Assembly (NCBI GenBank): GCA_022885665.1
Contig: JAGQDJ010000004.1
Coordinates: 186,001 to 250,000, forward strand
Direction: 5' to 3'
DNA length: 64,000 nt
Source: Triops longicaudatus
Lineage: Eukaryota > Arthropoda > Branchiopoda > Notostraca > Triopsidae
Position 1 is the first letter of the stretch. Each line of letters begins with the position of its first letter. The position numbers and the translations under genes are program-made. The notes under the pieces were generated by a model, which saw only the letters and a list, made by a program, of their open reading frames with translations, was not told the origin of the DNA and made no database searches. Shown here one piece after another: positions 48,500 to 63,000 of this stretch.

Positions 48500-51400
48500 A
48501 GATCAAGCACGTTAACACTGCCGGCGGTAAATAACTGTGCAAAAAGCAGAATATCGCATTATCATATTATCCCTTCCGAAGTTGGACGTCTTCGATCATC
48601 TGTCTGACAAAGGTTTGTTTGTAGAGCTGCCAAGAAAGCTTTCACAAGGAAAAGTAAACCGCTTCCGGCCATAAAAAAATGGAACCCCACAAACTCTGCT
48701 CTCGCATCAAACCACTAAGTGAACTTTCGGAATGCCCTACTTGGGCCACGAAAGGAGCAACATTACTGTAAACTACATTTTAAGTACAATAGCTTCGATT
48801 TTTAGAACTAGTCTTCGTTCCACTTATCCCTCATTGGAAGCTTCACACCGAACTTGTTTACAGTAGAACACCTTGAGTCTCGTTACCCGCTCATCCGAGC
48901 AAGTTGCTAACCGGTCTAAGTCAACTATAAAAAAACGTAACCTGGTCAGTAAGGGACTGTGCGTAAAATTAGGAATTCAGTATTTGTTTAAAAAAAATAA
49001 ATAATAATGATTTGAACTGTATATACGTGACTAAGTGGCCAATTCAACAAATTAGCCAATATTTTACTTTGCGTTGGACACTTTTCGTCCACTAGCTTCT
49101 GACCGAATATTCCCAACAATCACGATTTTCGCTAGTCCATTTATCCTGGGTCCGATTTTCTGTCGATTTGCAGTGTTCTACTGTATAACGCAGTAAAAAA
49201 ATGGTACTGACTACGCTGATACAATATAACTTGCAACGTAGAACTTGGATATTGAGGTGGAATCAGAGAAAGAAACACTTTTGGACGCTTCGGCGGTAGC
49301 GATCTTATCCTTGCGAGCTAGAAGTTTGTTAAAGTGTTTTTTACCTGGATGAGTTTTGTACAGTAAGCACAATAGAAAAAACTTCACTCTTCACAAGTCT
49401 GGTGAGGAGGCTTGTTGTTCGTGTCTCTCACGAGACTGTAATAAGAAAACATCGTATGTGGAGGGAGACTTCATTTTCACGCAACAGAGGAAAAGTGACT
49501 TGGTGGTGCGGTGTACCGGCCCGAAGGGAAAGGAGTGGCTCAGCTTCGTCGTTTCCAGTTCTCCAACAACTCCTGGCAATGACCCACTTACCACGTAGCC
49601 TAGTTCTAGGTAACCTTCGCTTTTCATTTCATCCCCAACTGATGTGAACTTACCCAGTGTTTTTTAGGCTGGAGAAAAAAGAAACGCCGCTAGTAACCAG
49701 AGAGCAGAAAGTAGCCACCCTCCTCTGTATGCTACTCAGTTAAGAAAAATAAGGTGCAACTCGTTTGAGGTAGTGGTTGGCTTTACCTTGAATGCGACTT
49801 TGTTTTTCCCTTTAAAGAAACTTGGAAGATAGACGTCATTACAGTCAAGGAGATGGCCTCGTAAACAAATCGAGCTTTTTAGTTCAGAATCCCTCATGGA
49901 CTCGTCTGATATTGTGAGTCGTTGTTTCTGCTCGCTCGAGCAAAACGGAATACCCTTTAATTTTTCTACTTTTTATTCTCTTTCTGGGAGCTTAACAAAA
50001 TCGAAGAAAATCGAAAAAGGCTCAGCCTAACCTTTCCTCTCTGTAGATTGCTATTGATTTCCTATTTTCGTGACAGGAAACCTGGGTTAAATCTTGATTT
50101 CCTGAAAGGCCATTTGACGAAAAATAGGATGGCATACAAAAGAATGAATCAGTTTTATATATAGCACTGTCACTTAAGAAAAGCGATGACGGAAGCTACA
50201 CAAAAGCGTCAAAGGAGGCTCTCTGCAAGTTACCTTTCGATGAAATATAGGACGGATTTTGCATGGGCTCACACGGAAAGCTTTGTATGGTGACTACTAG
50301 CTTTTACATGTTTTCCCCATGGTTCTCATGTTAAAATAGAAAACAAAAACTGGCTTTATACCGTATATTCTGTCGGACGCAGTGGCATATTCGTCCATAC
50401 AATGGGAGAAATTTATTTTAACATAATTTAAACGAATAATTTGACAAATAATAAACTGAACTTACGATCCCATTAAGCATATTTTTAATATAAGAATCGT
50501 CTTCACTTCAAGCCGTACTTCGCTTGTACTTGTACAAATTGCTCAGTCCTGAACGTGCTTAATTAAACGGATTCCACAGTGCGGAAAATCACCATATGTA
50601 CGCTGCTAAGCGAAACTAGGACAAAGTTTAACCTTGTTCCTTAGTCTTCACTAACTTTGAAGTGAACATACATGTTTACTTTAAAACTTGTTATAAGACC
50701 AAAATAACGAAACTCACGTTCTGTTCATTGCCTCATGCTATTGAAGAATGGGCTATCAAGGAACGAATATTTTAAACTTCTTTTTCTTTAAAAAAAAAAT
50801 ACTGTTGCTACGCATTTGGAAAGAAAAGTAGGAAACTATTCAGCAAAGAGATTCTGTTCCTTTAAAAGAAAGAGCATATTGGATGGACGGCCATTCTGAT
50901 TTTGTTTTCCTTAAATCGGTTCACGGTCCACGAGCGATTCTTCTGAAGAATACTCCTGGGGAGATGTCGCCCTCTGCCAGTTTTTTTTTTCTCAAAGATT
51001 GTTGTGATAGTTACCATGCCTTTGGGTAGCCCTTTGCTTTGGGAAGCTTATATTGCAAACGCATGTTTCGATTCCATTTCCTACCGTTAAGAGAACTTAC
51101 GGTAAAAATAAAACCTTTTTGTTCGCAAAACAAATCCTCAAGTTCTCAAAAGAATGCGGAAATTTGGATGTACTGGTGTCGTCGTATCATAACATGTTTG
51201 TGTGCTATTGTTTGTGAGTATTTCTATTCGTTATTGAATAGTGCTTTTTTTTAAAAAAAAAATAGGCGTTGAGGAACTTTTTTCAGATTCTTAGTAAAAT
51301 CACGATGAACGGCTTTAGGACCCTTTTGATTCACTATTTTACACCAGTTAGCCTAGTTTTAAACTTATTTTTATTTATAAAGATTTTACTCTTCGAAAGA

Positions 51401-54400
51401 TTTTTTCAAGCTTAGCTCCCTCTCTTGAGTATTCAAAGTAGTACAGTTAATGAAACGTATGAAACTGAAAGCTTCATGGAATGTTGGCTATTTTTAATTC
51501 ATTCTGGACAGCTTCTCTGACTTGAATGAATACTGGTGAGTATTGATTTCCAGAGCAATTTCTGGACCAACCAACTTGGCATCCTATATCACGGAATTTC
51601 GGGAATCTACATCTTGGACCGTGGATTTAAGGGAAAATCTTCAAATCACAGTTCTATTTCTCTGTATGAATTTTTCATCCTTTTGACAGAACAGTTAAAA
51701 ATTCTGTCATTTTTCAAACATGTATCTATCATACACGATATACATAATTTTACGAATACCTTATAATAAATTAAGAAAACCTGACATATTTCAACGTTTC
51801 TTTTTTTAACGATGTTACATTATTTGGAAAAACATAAATGTTTATTAGCATATTTAATAAAACAATGTCCTGGAAACCAAATTATTGTCGAATGTAACAT
51901 TTTTAGTGCGATCTTATTGGTTAACTATACAATGAAGGAATTTGACCTCCCAAGTATAGGGCGTTCTATATTTCAACCTTTTTGTTATCTGGTATATGAG
52001 AGTCTGATTTATTAATTAGACAAGCTATTTACTATTTCATCTTCCCAGGTTTTGCGTGCAAAATTTACGAGACAGAAAACGCATAGTAGGCCTTGGCTTT
52101 GTGAAGCGAAAGGTAAGTTTTTCGTAATAGAAATATTTGAAAGCCCGATTCTTTTGAACATTGAAAGTATGCTTGTTTTATGAGAATTGTGTGCGTTTGA
52201 GCTCATCTAGTTAAGAAATAACAAAAAATAAAGTTGACAGGTGCGCAAGGGTGTAATAATGTGGACGTAAATTTTGTCATAAATATCTAGTAATTTACGT
52301 CGTAATCCTCATGTCTTCTGTTATTGTGTAAAAGACCACACTTAATGAGCAAACATTACAGAATTATACTACACCAACTGTTTTTTTTTTCTTAGAGGTA
52401 TTTCCAGTTGCCGTAGGTAAAACGCAACTGAACTCAATTGTACTTATGATTCGTGCTTGTCTCCTAGCTCAATTTCCTTTCGACCTTTCTCAGTAGTCCA
52501 CTTCGAAAAATTGGCATCACAATTCATAATCAAATAATAAAAACGGTGGGAAATGATATTGCCAAAGAAAAGTGTAAATTGAAAACAATGTCCCGAGGAA
52601 ATTATACCTTTCGGTTATATTTGAAAAGTACTCCCATAATAATTTGAAAAGTTTTCCTCAAAAGGAATTCCACTTGTGTGGGATTTTATGGCATTTATGA
52701 GACTTTTGTTCTACTTTGACTTTTTACTCGAAAAACGTCGAGTAAATAGCTTTCGTGGCATGTGTCACTGCCACCGAAACAAAAAAGAAGTATCCTGTGA
52801 AAATTGTTTGCCTTGTGATTTCACCAAAATGAAGAACACCTGATGTCAGTTCACCATCCTTTTTCAACTGGGGCTTTGCTTTTCCTTTTCTGTAACAGAA
52901 TGGGGTGAAGTGGATTGTTCCTGCTGGTTGTAAAGAAAGTAATGGTAGCGGTTAGTCTTCAGTCTTTTTCCATTAAACCATCCATTTTTTAAGAGGTAGA
53001 CGAGTAATCAAGAACGTGACATCGTATGTTTTGTACTCAGGCTTAAAACTCAACCAGAAAAATAGTTTGTGTCATCAAACGCCTTGGAGAACATAGTTTA
53101 TCCATTCTTATATACTTCCGCCATCATAAAGGAAAAAATGCTCGCCATTAGGTTTCCGAGCACACAGCATTGTTGCATTGTTTTACGTTAGAAACTGGAG
53201 GAAGACAAATAGAAAAAAAGTGTATGAATCCGTGAAAAATTGTTCCATTAAGGGAGACGTAAGACCAACATATTTAAGACAAAAACTCTATAGGGGACCG
53301 CTTTCTAAACAACTATTCCACGTTACGGAACGTACATCCCGTGCGCTTTTCTCTCGCCGTTTCCCGTTGCTATACATGTTTCAAGCAGCAGACGCCGCCA
53401 TGTGTGCCATTCAACGAAATGATAAAGTTTTCACTTTTGTTGGCATCTTCCCAAAATACTTCCTATTTTGTTTGCACCTTTCGGACCACAAAAACAAATA
53501 AAATGCCTGAAACTTTTAAGAGAATTCGGCAGTATTTTCTAGCATTATCTGTCACCATATTTGAGGTTGATACTTCATCAACATGCGAGCTATTCTTGGT
53601 TAGCCAAGGCACAACGCAGCCCAATGCATGCTTTATTAGACGGAATTATTGCTTCATTGCTCTTGAGCAATTCTTCACAAACTGAGACGTAAGAGCACGT
53701 CGCTTAGATATGGCAGCCTAAACTGAAAGGCGTTTGAAAAAATATAGGAATCCAGTGATTCCCTTCATAAAAAGGAGACGGGGGTAGTTAGCAGAAGCTT
53801 AAATACACTAACCCTGCCCTTTTTATTTACTAAATAACAAAACCTATATTCTTTTTACTTATTCCTCGTACAAGAACTAGAAAAACGGATAATCCTCAAG
53901 TATTAAAACAAATGAAATACTTTCCCTAAACATACTTAATCAATGTTCTGCAGAAAGTTATTTTGCACGAGAAAACCAGGAAACTGAAATAAGCGTTTAA
54001 GATTAAAAAAATGAAAGATTAAAAGGGGAATATTGGAAAGAATATTAAGTATATTAAAATCCAGCGATTTTACTTTTTCACAACCCCCAGACAACTTCAT
54101 TTCGTAAGTTATATTTACCCACGATATTCAGTTGCCGCGCGTTCCAATTGACTCATGTGTTCTCTACTTCAACCCCAAGAATGAGACTTCCTTGACTTTG
54201 TTTCTTACATTTTTCTAAAACAGGTAGTAAAAAGCTTCGGTACTGAGCTATGCGTTATTAGGTTACACGTTTGTGTAACGCAATATGCCAGAGTTTCTAC
54301 TTAACATGGCTTCCGTACACACGACCAGTCTGGATATGTGTGTAAACTTGGCTTTGAAATAAGAACGGAATTTCCATGAGACAGATTACTAGTGTAATTG

Positions 54401-57060
54401 GTAGCTGGTATGCGCTGTACAAGTTCCATCGAAAATAGCTAATACTTTATTCCAGTTAGCACGTGTAAGAACACTAAGAAATTTCGCACACCTTTAACTG
54501 TTTAGTGAAATTTCAAGGAGAGAAATCCCTGGAATATTTTTTTATTGTTAATAAATAGGAGTGATAAGTGCTTTTTGCGGGTGGGCAAAGACTTTAATAA
54601 TCTTTCATTTTTCATGTTATCGAATCAATACATTGGGTTGTTAGTCCAAGATGAATATAAACAGCTTTGTACAGAACCACTTGTAGATCTTCTCTTGCTC
54701 TTATTGCAAAGGAGCTTAATAGTTTCAGAAAAGTGCAACACAGGCTCACACTATGCTTAGGGACTTCTACAAATATATAGCGGGCATTACAGCGGCAAGT
54801 GTAAGAAATACACATACACAAACCAGCAGCACGAAACTGTGGATGCCGAACGGTTTGCCAATACAAATTAAGGTCGTTTTTTCGTTTCTCGTAAAAGGTC
54901 AACGCGCAGAAATATGTCACGGGATTTTGCGGGGATTTTTTCTTACAACGTACTGCACTGCAATCGTACATTCCAAAGTAAGAAACGAAAAAAAAGGGAG
55001 AACGAAAAAAAAAGGATGGGCTGTATACATGACATGTAAAATTCCATGACTAGAAAATGAACAGAAGCTTGTTTCTCTACGCTTAATAGGGGAAAGGAAC
55101 AAAAAAACAGGGACTGTAAAATGTTTCAGCCACCCACTTTATAAAATCAATTTTCTCCACTTAAATACCCCAACCATGTGAATGCCATGGACGTTACAAG
55201 CGAGACTTCTTCTTCAACAATTCTTCTTTTTAATTTTTTCTTTGGGCTAATGATATGACTGTTGAAATAGTATCTCAAATGCAACATAAATGAATGAAAG
55301 AAATTACGCGGAATTCCACACAAAAAGGCCTTTCCACAATTTGAACACTTGTCCCAGTCCAGTGACGAAGAATTTCCCATTGTACGACGGAAAGAAGGAC
55401 AGGACAAAACTTTGATAGGCTTTTCTTCCATTTCTGACTCCTGACTTATTTAGCTTGGCTGTGTAAACGAATTTCACTAAAATTTCCTAAATAAACCAAA
55501 GCTTCAAAACGGAGCTTCCTGCATCTGTATATGTGTGCACTGTGCAGACTCGGATTAGGTGAAAGGGCTAAAAAAGTCGTGTTTCCATATTTGTGCACCC
55601 CGCGAGCAAAGGCCAAAAAACAACCCCCGGCCAACGGGGAGTCAAGTTGGTGACCCAAACTGTGACTAAAAGATGGGAGTGCTCCGTCCATCAGCCCATG
55701 GTCCACTTCTTGAAATAACTCCTTTTCGGTTCTCTTATTGGGGTAATTCTTTTTTGTGTGTGTGTCTTAGGCTGCCCAAGTTCGTCAAACTTATCGGAAA
55801 ACGTGTTCGAAGGGTATTCAAAAGTCTTGAAGGGTTTAAGTCGACTTGGTTCGTGTTGCACGCGATTGAGTTGCCCTACATCCGCGAATTCAGCCAGCGA
55901 CTTGAAGACCAGCAGCCATAGTTTTGATTCATAGCGTCCCTTTTGGTTTTTTGCAAGGTAAAAACTGGTATTCGGAACACGCCCTCGCGCAACAATGCTC
56001 CCATCCGTCTTGAAGTCGTTTTTCAGTCTTTCGATAGTCATCTTCTCGCCTTTTAATTATGTAAGCTCAAATTCGTCCAGCACTAGCATGCTTCTTCTAT
56101 TTCGACTGGGCCATCCTTGAACACTATTGCCCCAACACGGTTGACTATGTTTAAATTCTAGCGACGTGAGGTTTTAAATAATTCGGTTGGGGGGAAGGGG
56201 AGCGAATAGAAAGGTCCTCTTTTCCTAAAATTGGGTTGGCTTCACCCCCCGTTAGGAGTGTGTACTGGGCACATAAGACTTTTCCACATCCTTTTTCTTC
56301 CCGTACGAAAAAAAGAGCCAAGTAAACGTGAGATTGCGTCTTGAATTCGATTACTGGCTTGGCGACCGCAAATCACGTCGTAGCTTCTCTCCTCTTGCAT
56401 CTTGAGACGACTTTGTCCATAAACTGTCTTTGGCAGGCTGACCATGTGGTAAGGGGACAAAAATGAAAGCTAAACAGGTGCGAGAAAATCTATAAAACAA
56501 AAGAGAGAAATAATTAGAACGTGTTTTTTTTATAAATAAATAAATAACGATACGAAAAATGAAATATTTTTGTATTTAAAAAATACACGATATAATACTT
56601 GTGGTGGGGGAAATTCCGATTGTTATACAAGTTCCTGGGTTGGTCTCCACTCATTGCCTCGAGTTATCAGCGCAGTAGGAAAAGTTTCGCTACGCAATTA
56701 ATAAACTCGGCACTACGGTGCAATTCTTTTAGAGTCACGGAAAAGTGATTGTCAAAACTGGCAGATAAGTGAAAGCAACGTGACGAGCACACGTCAGATA
56801 GGGCGGTCACGGCATGGATCTCTCCGAGAACTAGACTCCGCGCCAAAGAATTTCGTAAAACTTAGATTTTTACATTTATGCCTGTCCCTGTCAGCAGCAG
56901 TAGGGCATTTGCGTGTTTCATTGGGGTTGCAATAGCAATAGCGCAGACAAGGCAGTGCGTGGAGACCAGGGAATTCTTTTTAACCCCACCTTAAAAGTGA
57001 CTTGGCCTTACTTTGGCCGTACAAATGACTACTAGCACGCACCTGAAAGATACCCTTCTA
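48500..57060. other. Intergenic region of about 8.5 kb
   Basis: It holds one short mobile element (48861-49183). Otherwise no supported gene. Four minus-strand frames stack between 55147 and 56460; they are unrecognised and described as a finding. The remainder is AT-rich, with frames that are short and random in composition. Confidence 0.45.
48861..49183. mobile_element. Short pogo/Tc1-like non-autonomous element (MITE)
   Basis: A 323-bp segment bounded by inverted CAGTAGAACAC ends (left end at 48861, right end read inward from 49183), each directly flanked by TA (48859-48860 and 49184-49185). A CAGT-type terminus with a TA target duplication is typical of pogo/Tigger members of the Tc1-mariner superfamily. 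There is no transposase frame, so it is a non-autonomous copy. The perfect inverted repeat is only 11 bases, and beyond it the ends diverge. Confidence 0.6.
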
Positions 57061-57069
57061 TTTCCGTCA

Positions 57070-60000
57070 TCAGCAGTGTCGGGACCGGGCCAGAAATACA
57101 GGAATTACTGCTAGAATCACCATTATTCCGCCCATGAGCCCACTAGCACCATTTCCTGAAAAATAAACAAACAAAAAAGGCAAAAATTAAGTGGAAAGTC
57201 GTACAGGCCAACAAGAAAGTGCAGTACAGCAGAAACCTTCTAGAACCAATATAAAAGTTAACGACGTCAGCAACTCTACTTCATGATCCTTTAAATCACA
57301 AACCTATCGCCTTGGCTTTTCTTGGCCCTCAATTTTGCAACACTTTTTTTTGTATCTTCACACGTCGTAAATCTCAACTTTGTGTGTTTGGCTCAGTTTT
57401 TCTGACTTGGGAGCGACTTTTAGGTTTTTTACGACGGTACCCAACTCAAAAATTCTGCATGTTGGACCTTTTATTAGGATGAATTGATAGAACACGACGA
57501 GTGGTATTCATCATCTGGAATTCATTTTTGGGTGTCGCGAATCAATTATCAGATAAAATTAAGCAAGTTGGCATTTGAACAGAAACGGTGACAACACTTA
57601 GTCGACATTTCTTTATTACAACACTTAACGTCAACTAATTTTATGCTAAAGTAACTTACTTGACACTTGAAACACTGTTTGCCTTTGTTAGACCAAGTAT
57701 AAATAAACAATGCAACTTGTCCACGAAAAGTACGATAATGCAACTGCCAGCGTTCGCGGAATCATGTTTGGGTTCTTTGTGATCTTTTCGGAGATCCACC
57801 CCATTACTTTTCTGTCAAAGGTGGTTGGCTAATTACCAAGCTATAATCCCCGAAAATTCTGCTGAGATCTTGCACTGATGCAAAGTGCTAATGAAGAAAT
57901 GCGGCAAATACCCACACACACTCTTGCATCATTCCCGTTTTTCACCCTTTGCTGCTGAAACACAAGAAATCTTCCGACTATATATTAAAAATATATCAGT
58001 GTCACCCAAAATGGCGCAACCTTGGTCCCTTACCGGCATTTAACTCCCATTTACGCGTAAAAATGCATCAATAAATTTAGATAAATTATAATTTAAAACA
58101 GATTTTTAGCTGGTTACACAACTAAACGACTTTCGATTCCTTTTTTCTACACCTAACAAGCTACAAGAAAGCTTTCACGTATCGTTTTCTCGAACATCAA
58201 TTAGCTGAGCTTCATTTTCTTCAAGTCTTCCGAACTTTAAGACGATCGTAGTCCTTGATGAAACCTGTGCATGAAGTCGCAACTCGGAGAGAAACTTAAC
58301 GCAATTCCTAAAGAATATTGATCCTTAATCACGTGACTGGTGCAAGACTAAATGTGCAAGACTAAATTCTTTGAAAGATGCTAGCTGTCGAACCCTGATT
58401 AAAGCCATAGGAAAGTACAAAACACAGTCATAGCAACCAGCGTAGCCCATACCGGAAGGAACTTGTGCTGTTTTATCCCGAGTTTCTCTGCTTTGGCCTT
58501 GTGCACTATCATCTTTTTCCATGCTGTCGCTTTCGTCGTCGTCGGCGTCGGGAGCGTCTGAAGCAGCGGGACGGGAACCACGATGGGGTGCGGATACGGA
58601 AGGTGCGCTTTCCAAAGATGGTTGACCAGGAGAAGCCGTGCTTGTGGTAAGCCCTGACAACAAAACAGACATATATCACAGTGAAGTTCCGCAAACCCAC
58701 CAACAAAGACATGCAGACATGGAAACCATATGCAAACGGAGTAAAAGTAAAGCACGAAGGACAACATAGGCCATCCCTGTCTTGTGCACCCCCCAATAAG
58801 TTTGCTCACCAAGGTTACCAACGACCAGGTAACAAATAACACCAAGCGCCACCTCTAATAAATAAAGACTCTGTGGGTGTCTGAATAGCAAATAATAGTC
58901 AGGCAAGACCATTTTTGTTTATTAATATGCCCCACAACACATATACAGACACAACTAAACAAGTGTCGGGTTTTAACTCGCGTAAATACACATTCCCAGT
59001 CGTTACTGTATACAGGGACTGTATTATACACGTCAAGGTTCGCGGTACTAATTCCCCGTAACGTTCTACTTACTTTCCCCTCTAGCCTTTTCTCGTACTC
59101 CCCTCTTCGCAAACGAATACAAAGGAATGCTACAAACTTCCAAATCACAACTTTATAGATGTGCGTGTTTCTGTACTAATAAGGACCGGGTTCAGGTCCA
59201 ATAAAGGGAACGTGCTGTTCATTTGCCGCAATGGGTACAGGGTGAATTCCATAGGCATAAAAGGCTTGTAAGGGGATATGCAGTAATGTGAGTAAAGCTG
59301 TTGTTAACCTGTTGACCTTAGTCACCTACATAAACAGCCGAATCATCCCTTGTTAGGGAACAAGGAATGATAAACTGCGTTATATTAACGGAAATCATTC
59401 CAAGAATGCCGCATAGTGATAATCGAGTCTTAGGTTGTCTAGCGACATACCAATTACTTGTGGCGACATGCTACAGGTGTGCTGAACTAGGTTATTGCTA
59501 CCGACCGGACGTTGTAAAGCCGTCAAGTTTGATAGAAGACAGGCGAGGTAACGACACGAAGTATTACTGTGCCGTTGTAAATAAGCGCTTGATATGCAGC
59601 GCTGTAACGTTAATGCCTTCGTAGCTCAATTGCAGGAAGGGGCCTTGCATACGGAAAAGACAAGCCGCAAGAAATAAAAACGGAAAAAATTAAGGACGAG
59701 AGGTTAAGCTTTAGTGTTTAATTACCGTTTTTTTCTCTTTTGCACGCTATAATTGACTCGTGCTATCAAGTTTACCAAGGAGGGTTGCAGGTTAACAGAG
59801 CAACGAGTAACCATCTCTCACGCGTGTATGGCAACAAGAAGCGTGACAGCGCGGATAACTAGATTTACGCCTCGCCTGGCCCTACGCTAATAAGTAGTCA
59901 CCAAGTTCGCACCAAGCTTGTCTCCGAAGAAACGGTTAATTTCTTTCTAATGAGAATCGATAAAGATTTCTATTCTTGCCGTTTTTCATTCATGCAATTG

Positions 60001-63000
60001 ACGTAATACACTTCGGGTTAAGTACACGAGACCTAACCTGGAATAAGCTGATATGTTTTATTCACATTACGCGACTGATCTGGTATAACTTTGGTGATAA
60101 TTCAAATTTATATCTACACCTTGACATTACACAAAAACTTGTAAATTTTGAGGAATTGATAGATATGCTTGTGAAGTTCATTTTGTAGAAAACTTTATTT
60201 TTTTTAATTTAACAGCGTGAGCTAAGCTTGTTACTGTCTTAGGTTACCTTACATTGTACTTTGGTTTAACAGTTTAAACAAACGATTTAAGAACTTCATG
60301 TCAATGTAAAATCTTTCTCACTATACAAGGGACAAACTGTCCCGGGTTACCCCATTTATGCCAGGGTTAGACATAAGTTAGGAAACAAATGCTAAATTTT
60401 CTTCACTCAAGAAAAATGCTCAACCAGACGAAAAGGTTTGTCACGATTTTTTCAGGAATGAATTTATGCCTCCATTGCAACTCATCAGCTTACACTTTGG
60501 GAAACACTCAAAATGTTCTTTCTTGGGCATGATTTCCAAGGATCGGATTTATGCAAATAGTTAGTATGAACAAGCTAGAAAACATTTGACGCGCTTCTTT
60601 TCTCTTGTGTACAATACAAACGTTTGCATTGTGTCCAGCAGTGCTGGTAAGAAATGCTGTCTCATATGTTCGGCTTCCTACTGCAGTCCTGGACAATGAA
60701 AGTGATTCGTTACGTCTGCGGACACGTCGGTTATAAAAGAGAAATACGGAACAGTCCTTGACATCGTGACGGTGACATACACAAAGAATTCATTCTCAAA
60801 TATGCGGTTGCTAGGCAAAAAATAATATAGAATTTCTTCGTAAAGCGTCTTGCTTGACGGAATTTCTGCAGAAAACTATTAAACAGGCAACATGCAATCC
60901 AACGACGAGCTATCACAGATTTCATGTCATGCTTGGCAATATCTGCCCCCAAAGCTTTTCCCAGTGTTTCCATAAAAAAATGGGAACATTTTAAGTCTAA
61001 ACACAGTCTAGAACACAAGTAAGTGAAGGGAGTGGTATGCTACAGAAGGAATTTTTTTTACTCATTTTCTCAGTTTTCAGCTGTAAGGTACAATCAAACA
61101 TGGCGTAATGCAGTTTCCTGAATAAATAGCAGGTTTATTCTTCGATCTTTCCGTACGGCAGTAAGTTAAGCGGGAACCAATTTTCTGTTCGCTAATAGCC
61201 TAATAAAAGTCGCATAACTGTCGGAAGCACTCTAGGAATACTGCTCCGAGCTTTTTCTTAGTCTCACAATGTTTTGGCGGGCGCATGAGGGTTAAGTTAA
61301 ACAATAAGAAAAATGGTCGATAAAGTAACGAGCTTTAGAGGAGTAGGAGGAAGCTATTTTCTTTCTCCTTTTTTTCCAGCTAGGTTGAGCCTTGTTTCTT
61401 TTAGAATTGAGACACTAACTAATGAGTCACGCGTTCACGTGCACAAAAGCTCGCTGTTTAATTTTCCTTTGCTGTGGGCTTTATTTCGCTGCAGCGTGCT
61501 CGCTGGCCCGGGATTGAGTATTGTTTTTCCTTCCTTTTTTTCCCTATCACCCAAGCATGAAAACAAGAATTCGGTATATGACAAAAACTTCCGGACAAAT
61601 GCTCAAGAGTGATCTAACAGAAGCTAAAAGAAATCCGGAGCTCTCGGGATAAAAAAAGAAAAGAACCTTTTGGAATGAAGAAGAGCACGGGTTGTCCTTG
61701 GGAGACAGTTTCAATTTGCTTTGGACACCGGCGATCGAAAAATCCTATTCTGTTAGTGATGGTCCTTTTTTCAGTAGCGAATCTTGTTTAGCCCCTGCTT
61801 GTGTATCCACTCTTTCCCGGGAACCAGAAGAACACAAGAAAAAGCCCTTGATGATATGCAGATCTGCTGCAATGGTGCAGACGCATGCGGCGTTCGCCGG
61901 CTGATCTCGTTTTACTTTTTTTTTTTTTTTGCTTTACAAGCCAAAACAGATTTACTTTAATTAATACTTTCCAATCCAAATTTCATTGTGGTTATAGACT
62001 GAGTTACATCCCGGGGAGATTTCACGCTGAGAATCGTTTTCCTTTCTTGTGTGCCTGAATTCGAACGGACACACCGGCTTTTTTCGACCCACCATATAAG
62101 TTCGCTACCGCATTTTTTCATGAATGACGACTCAAATGTCCGGTCTCACAAAAGATATCTTGCTTTCTATGATCCCTTCTAGACGTTCCTTTTTAGTAAC
62201 TTAAACTCGGCTTTCCGTTACACATAGAAAGTTTTTCGCCAAGGGACGCGGTTATGGACGATATCGCCATCTTTAGGCCAATTAGCCTATTGCGTATAAA
62301 AGAAGCGTGGCAGTTAGTCTGTCTGCAGGATATGTAGGGCGCTTTAATAGTCAAAAGTAATTTAAAATACAGTCCAATTTTACTATAACGTACGCCAATT
62401 ACAACGGACAATCGGCTACTGTGTACATTAAAGCATTTATTCCAATACTGGCTGTTACGTACAAAAGGCTATAACGGACAAATTTTCCGTCCTCCCTTCT
62501 TGTACATTATAGCGATATTTTACTTTTAAGAGCCCTATGCATAAAAATTTCGCTGATGTACACATTTATTGGATGACATTTGTTCGCACGCTAACAATGT
62601 CGGTTTTTTTCAGAATGTTTTGAAGGATCAATTATCTGATACTGACGACCACCATTGATTTTATTACGGCATTCCAATAAAATTATGGTTATACCCTTTT
62701 ATAGTTAGGGTCTGAATCTTCTGTACACTACAAAGGTTATTACTGAAGGGTATTAAAAGCTGTGCCGTTTTTATTACTAGCCTTTTGGATAGACTGCAAT
62801 ATCGGTTACAGCTGTTGGTTTAAGAACAGAACATACAATTCGAGTTTCATGAAACCTTTAATGTAGGTTTTCTTCAAACGCTTTACACAGACAGCCGTTT
62901 GCGTTTTTGCCTATATATGAGCCAAAGCCAGGTAATAAAAATAGTTCCGGTTATGACCCCACATGGCTGCAGCAGGAAGCGTTAGGAAGAAAGTGCCTGA

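Noticed and set aside
58399..58845. 148-codon minus-strand frame over the Ig-gene stalk exon
   Set aside because: It is in the wrong frame. The splice phases on both sides require the Ser/Pro/Asp-rich frame.
59185..59205. tRNA B-box-like GGTTCAGGTCC
   Set aside because: The sequence departs from the GTTCRANNC consensus and I see no matching A box or cloverleaf stems.
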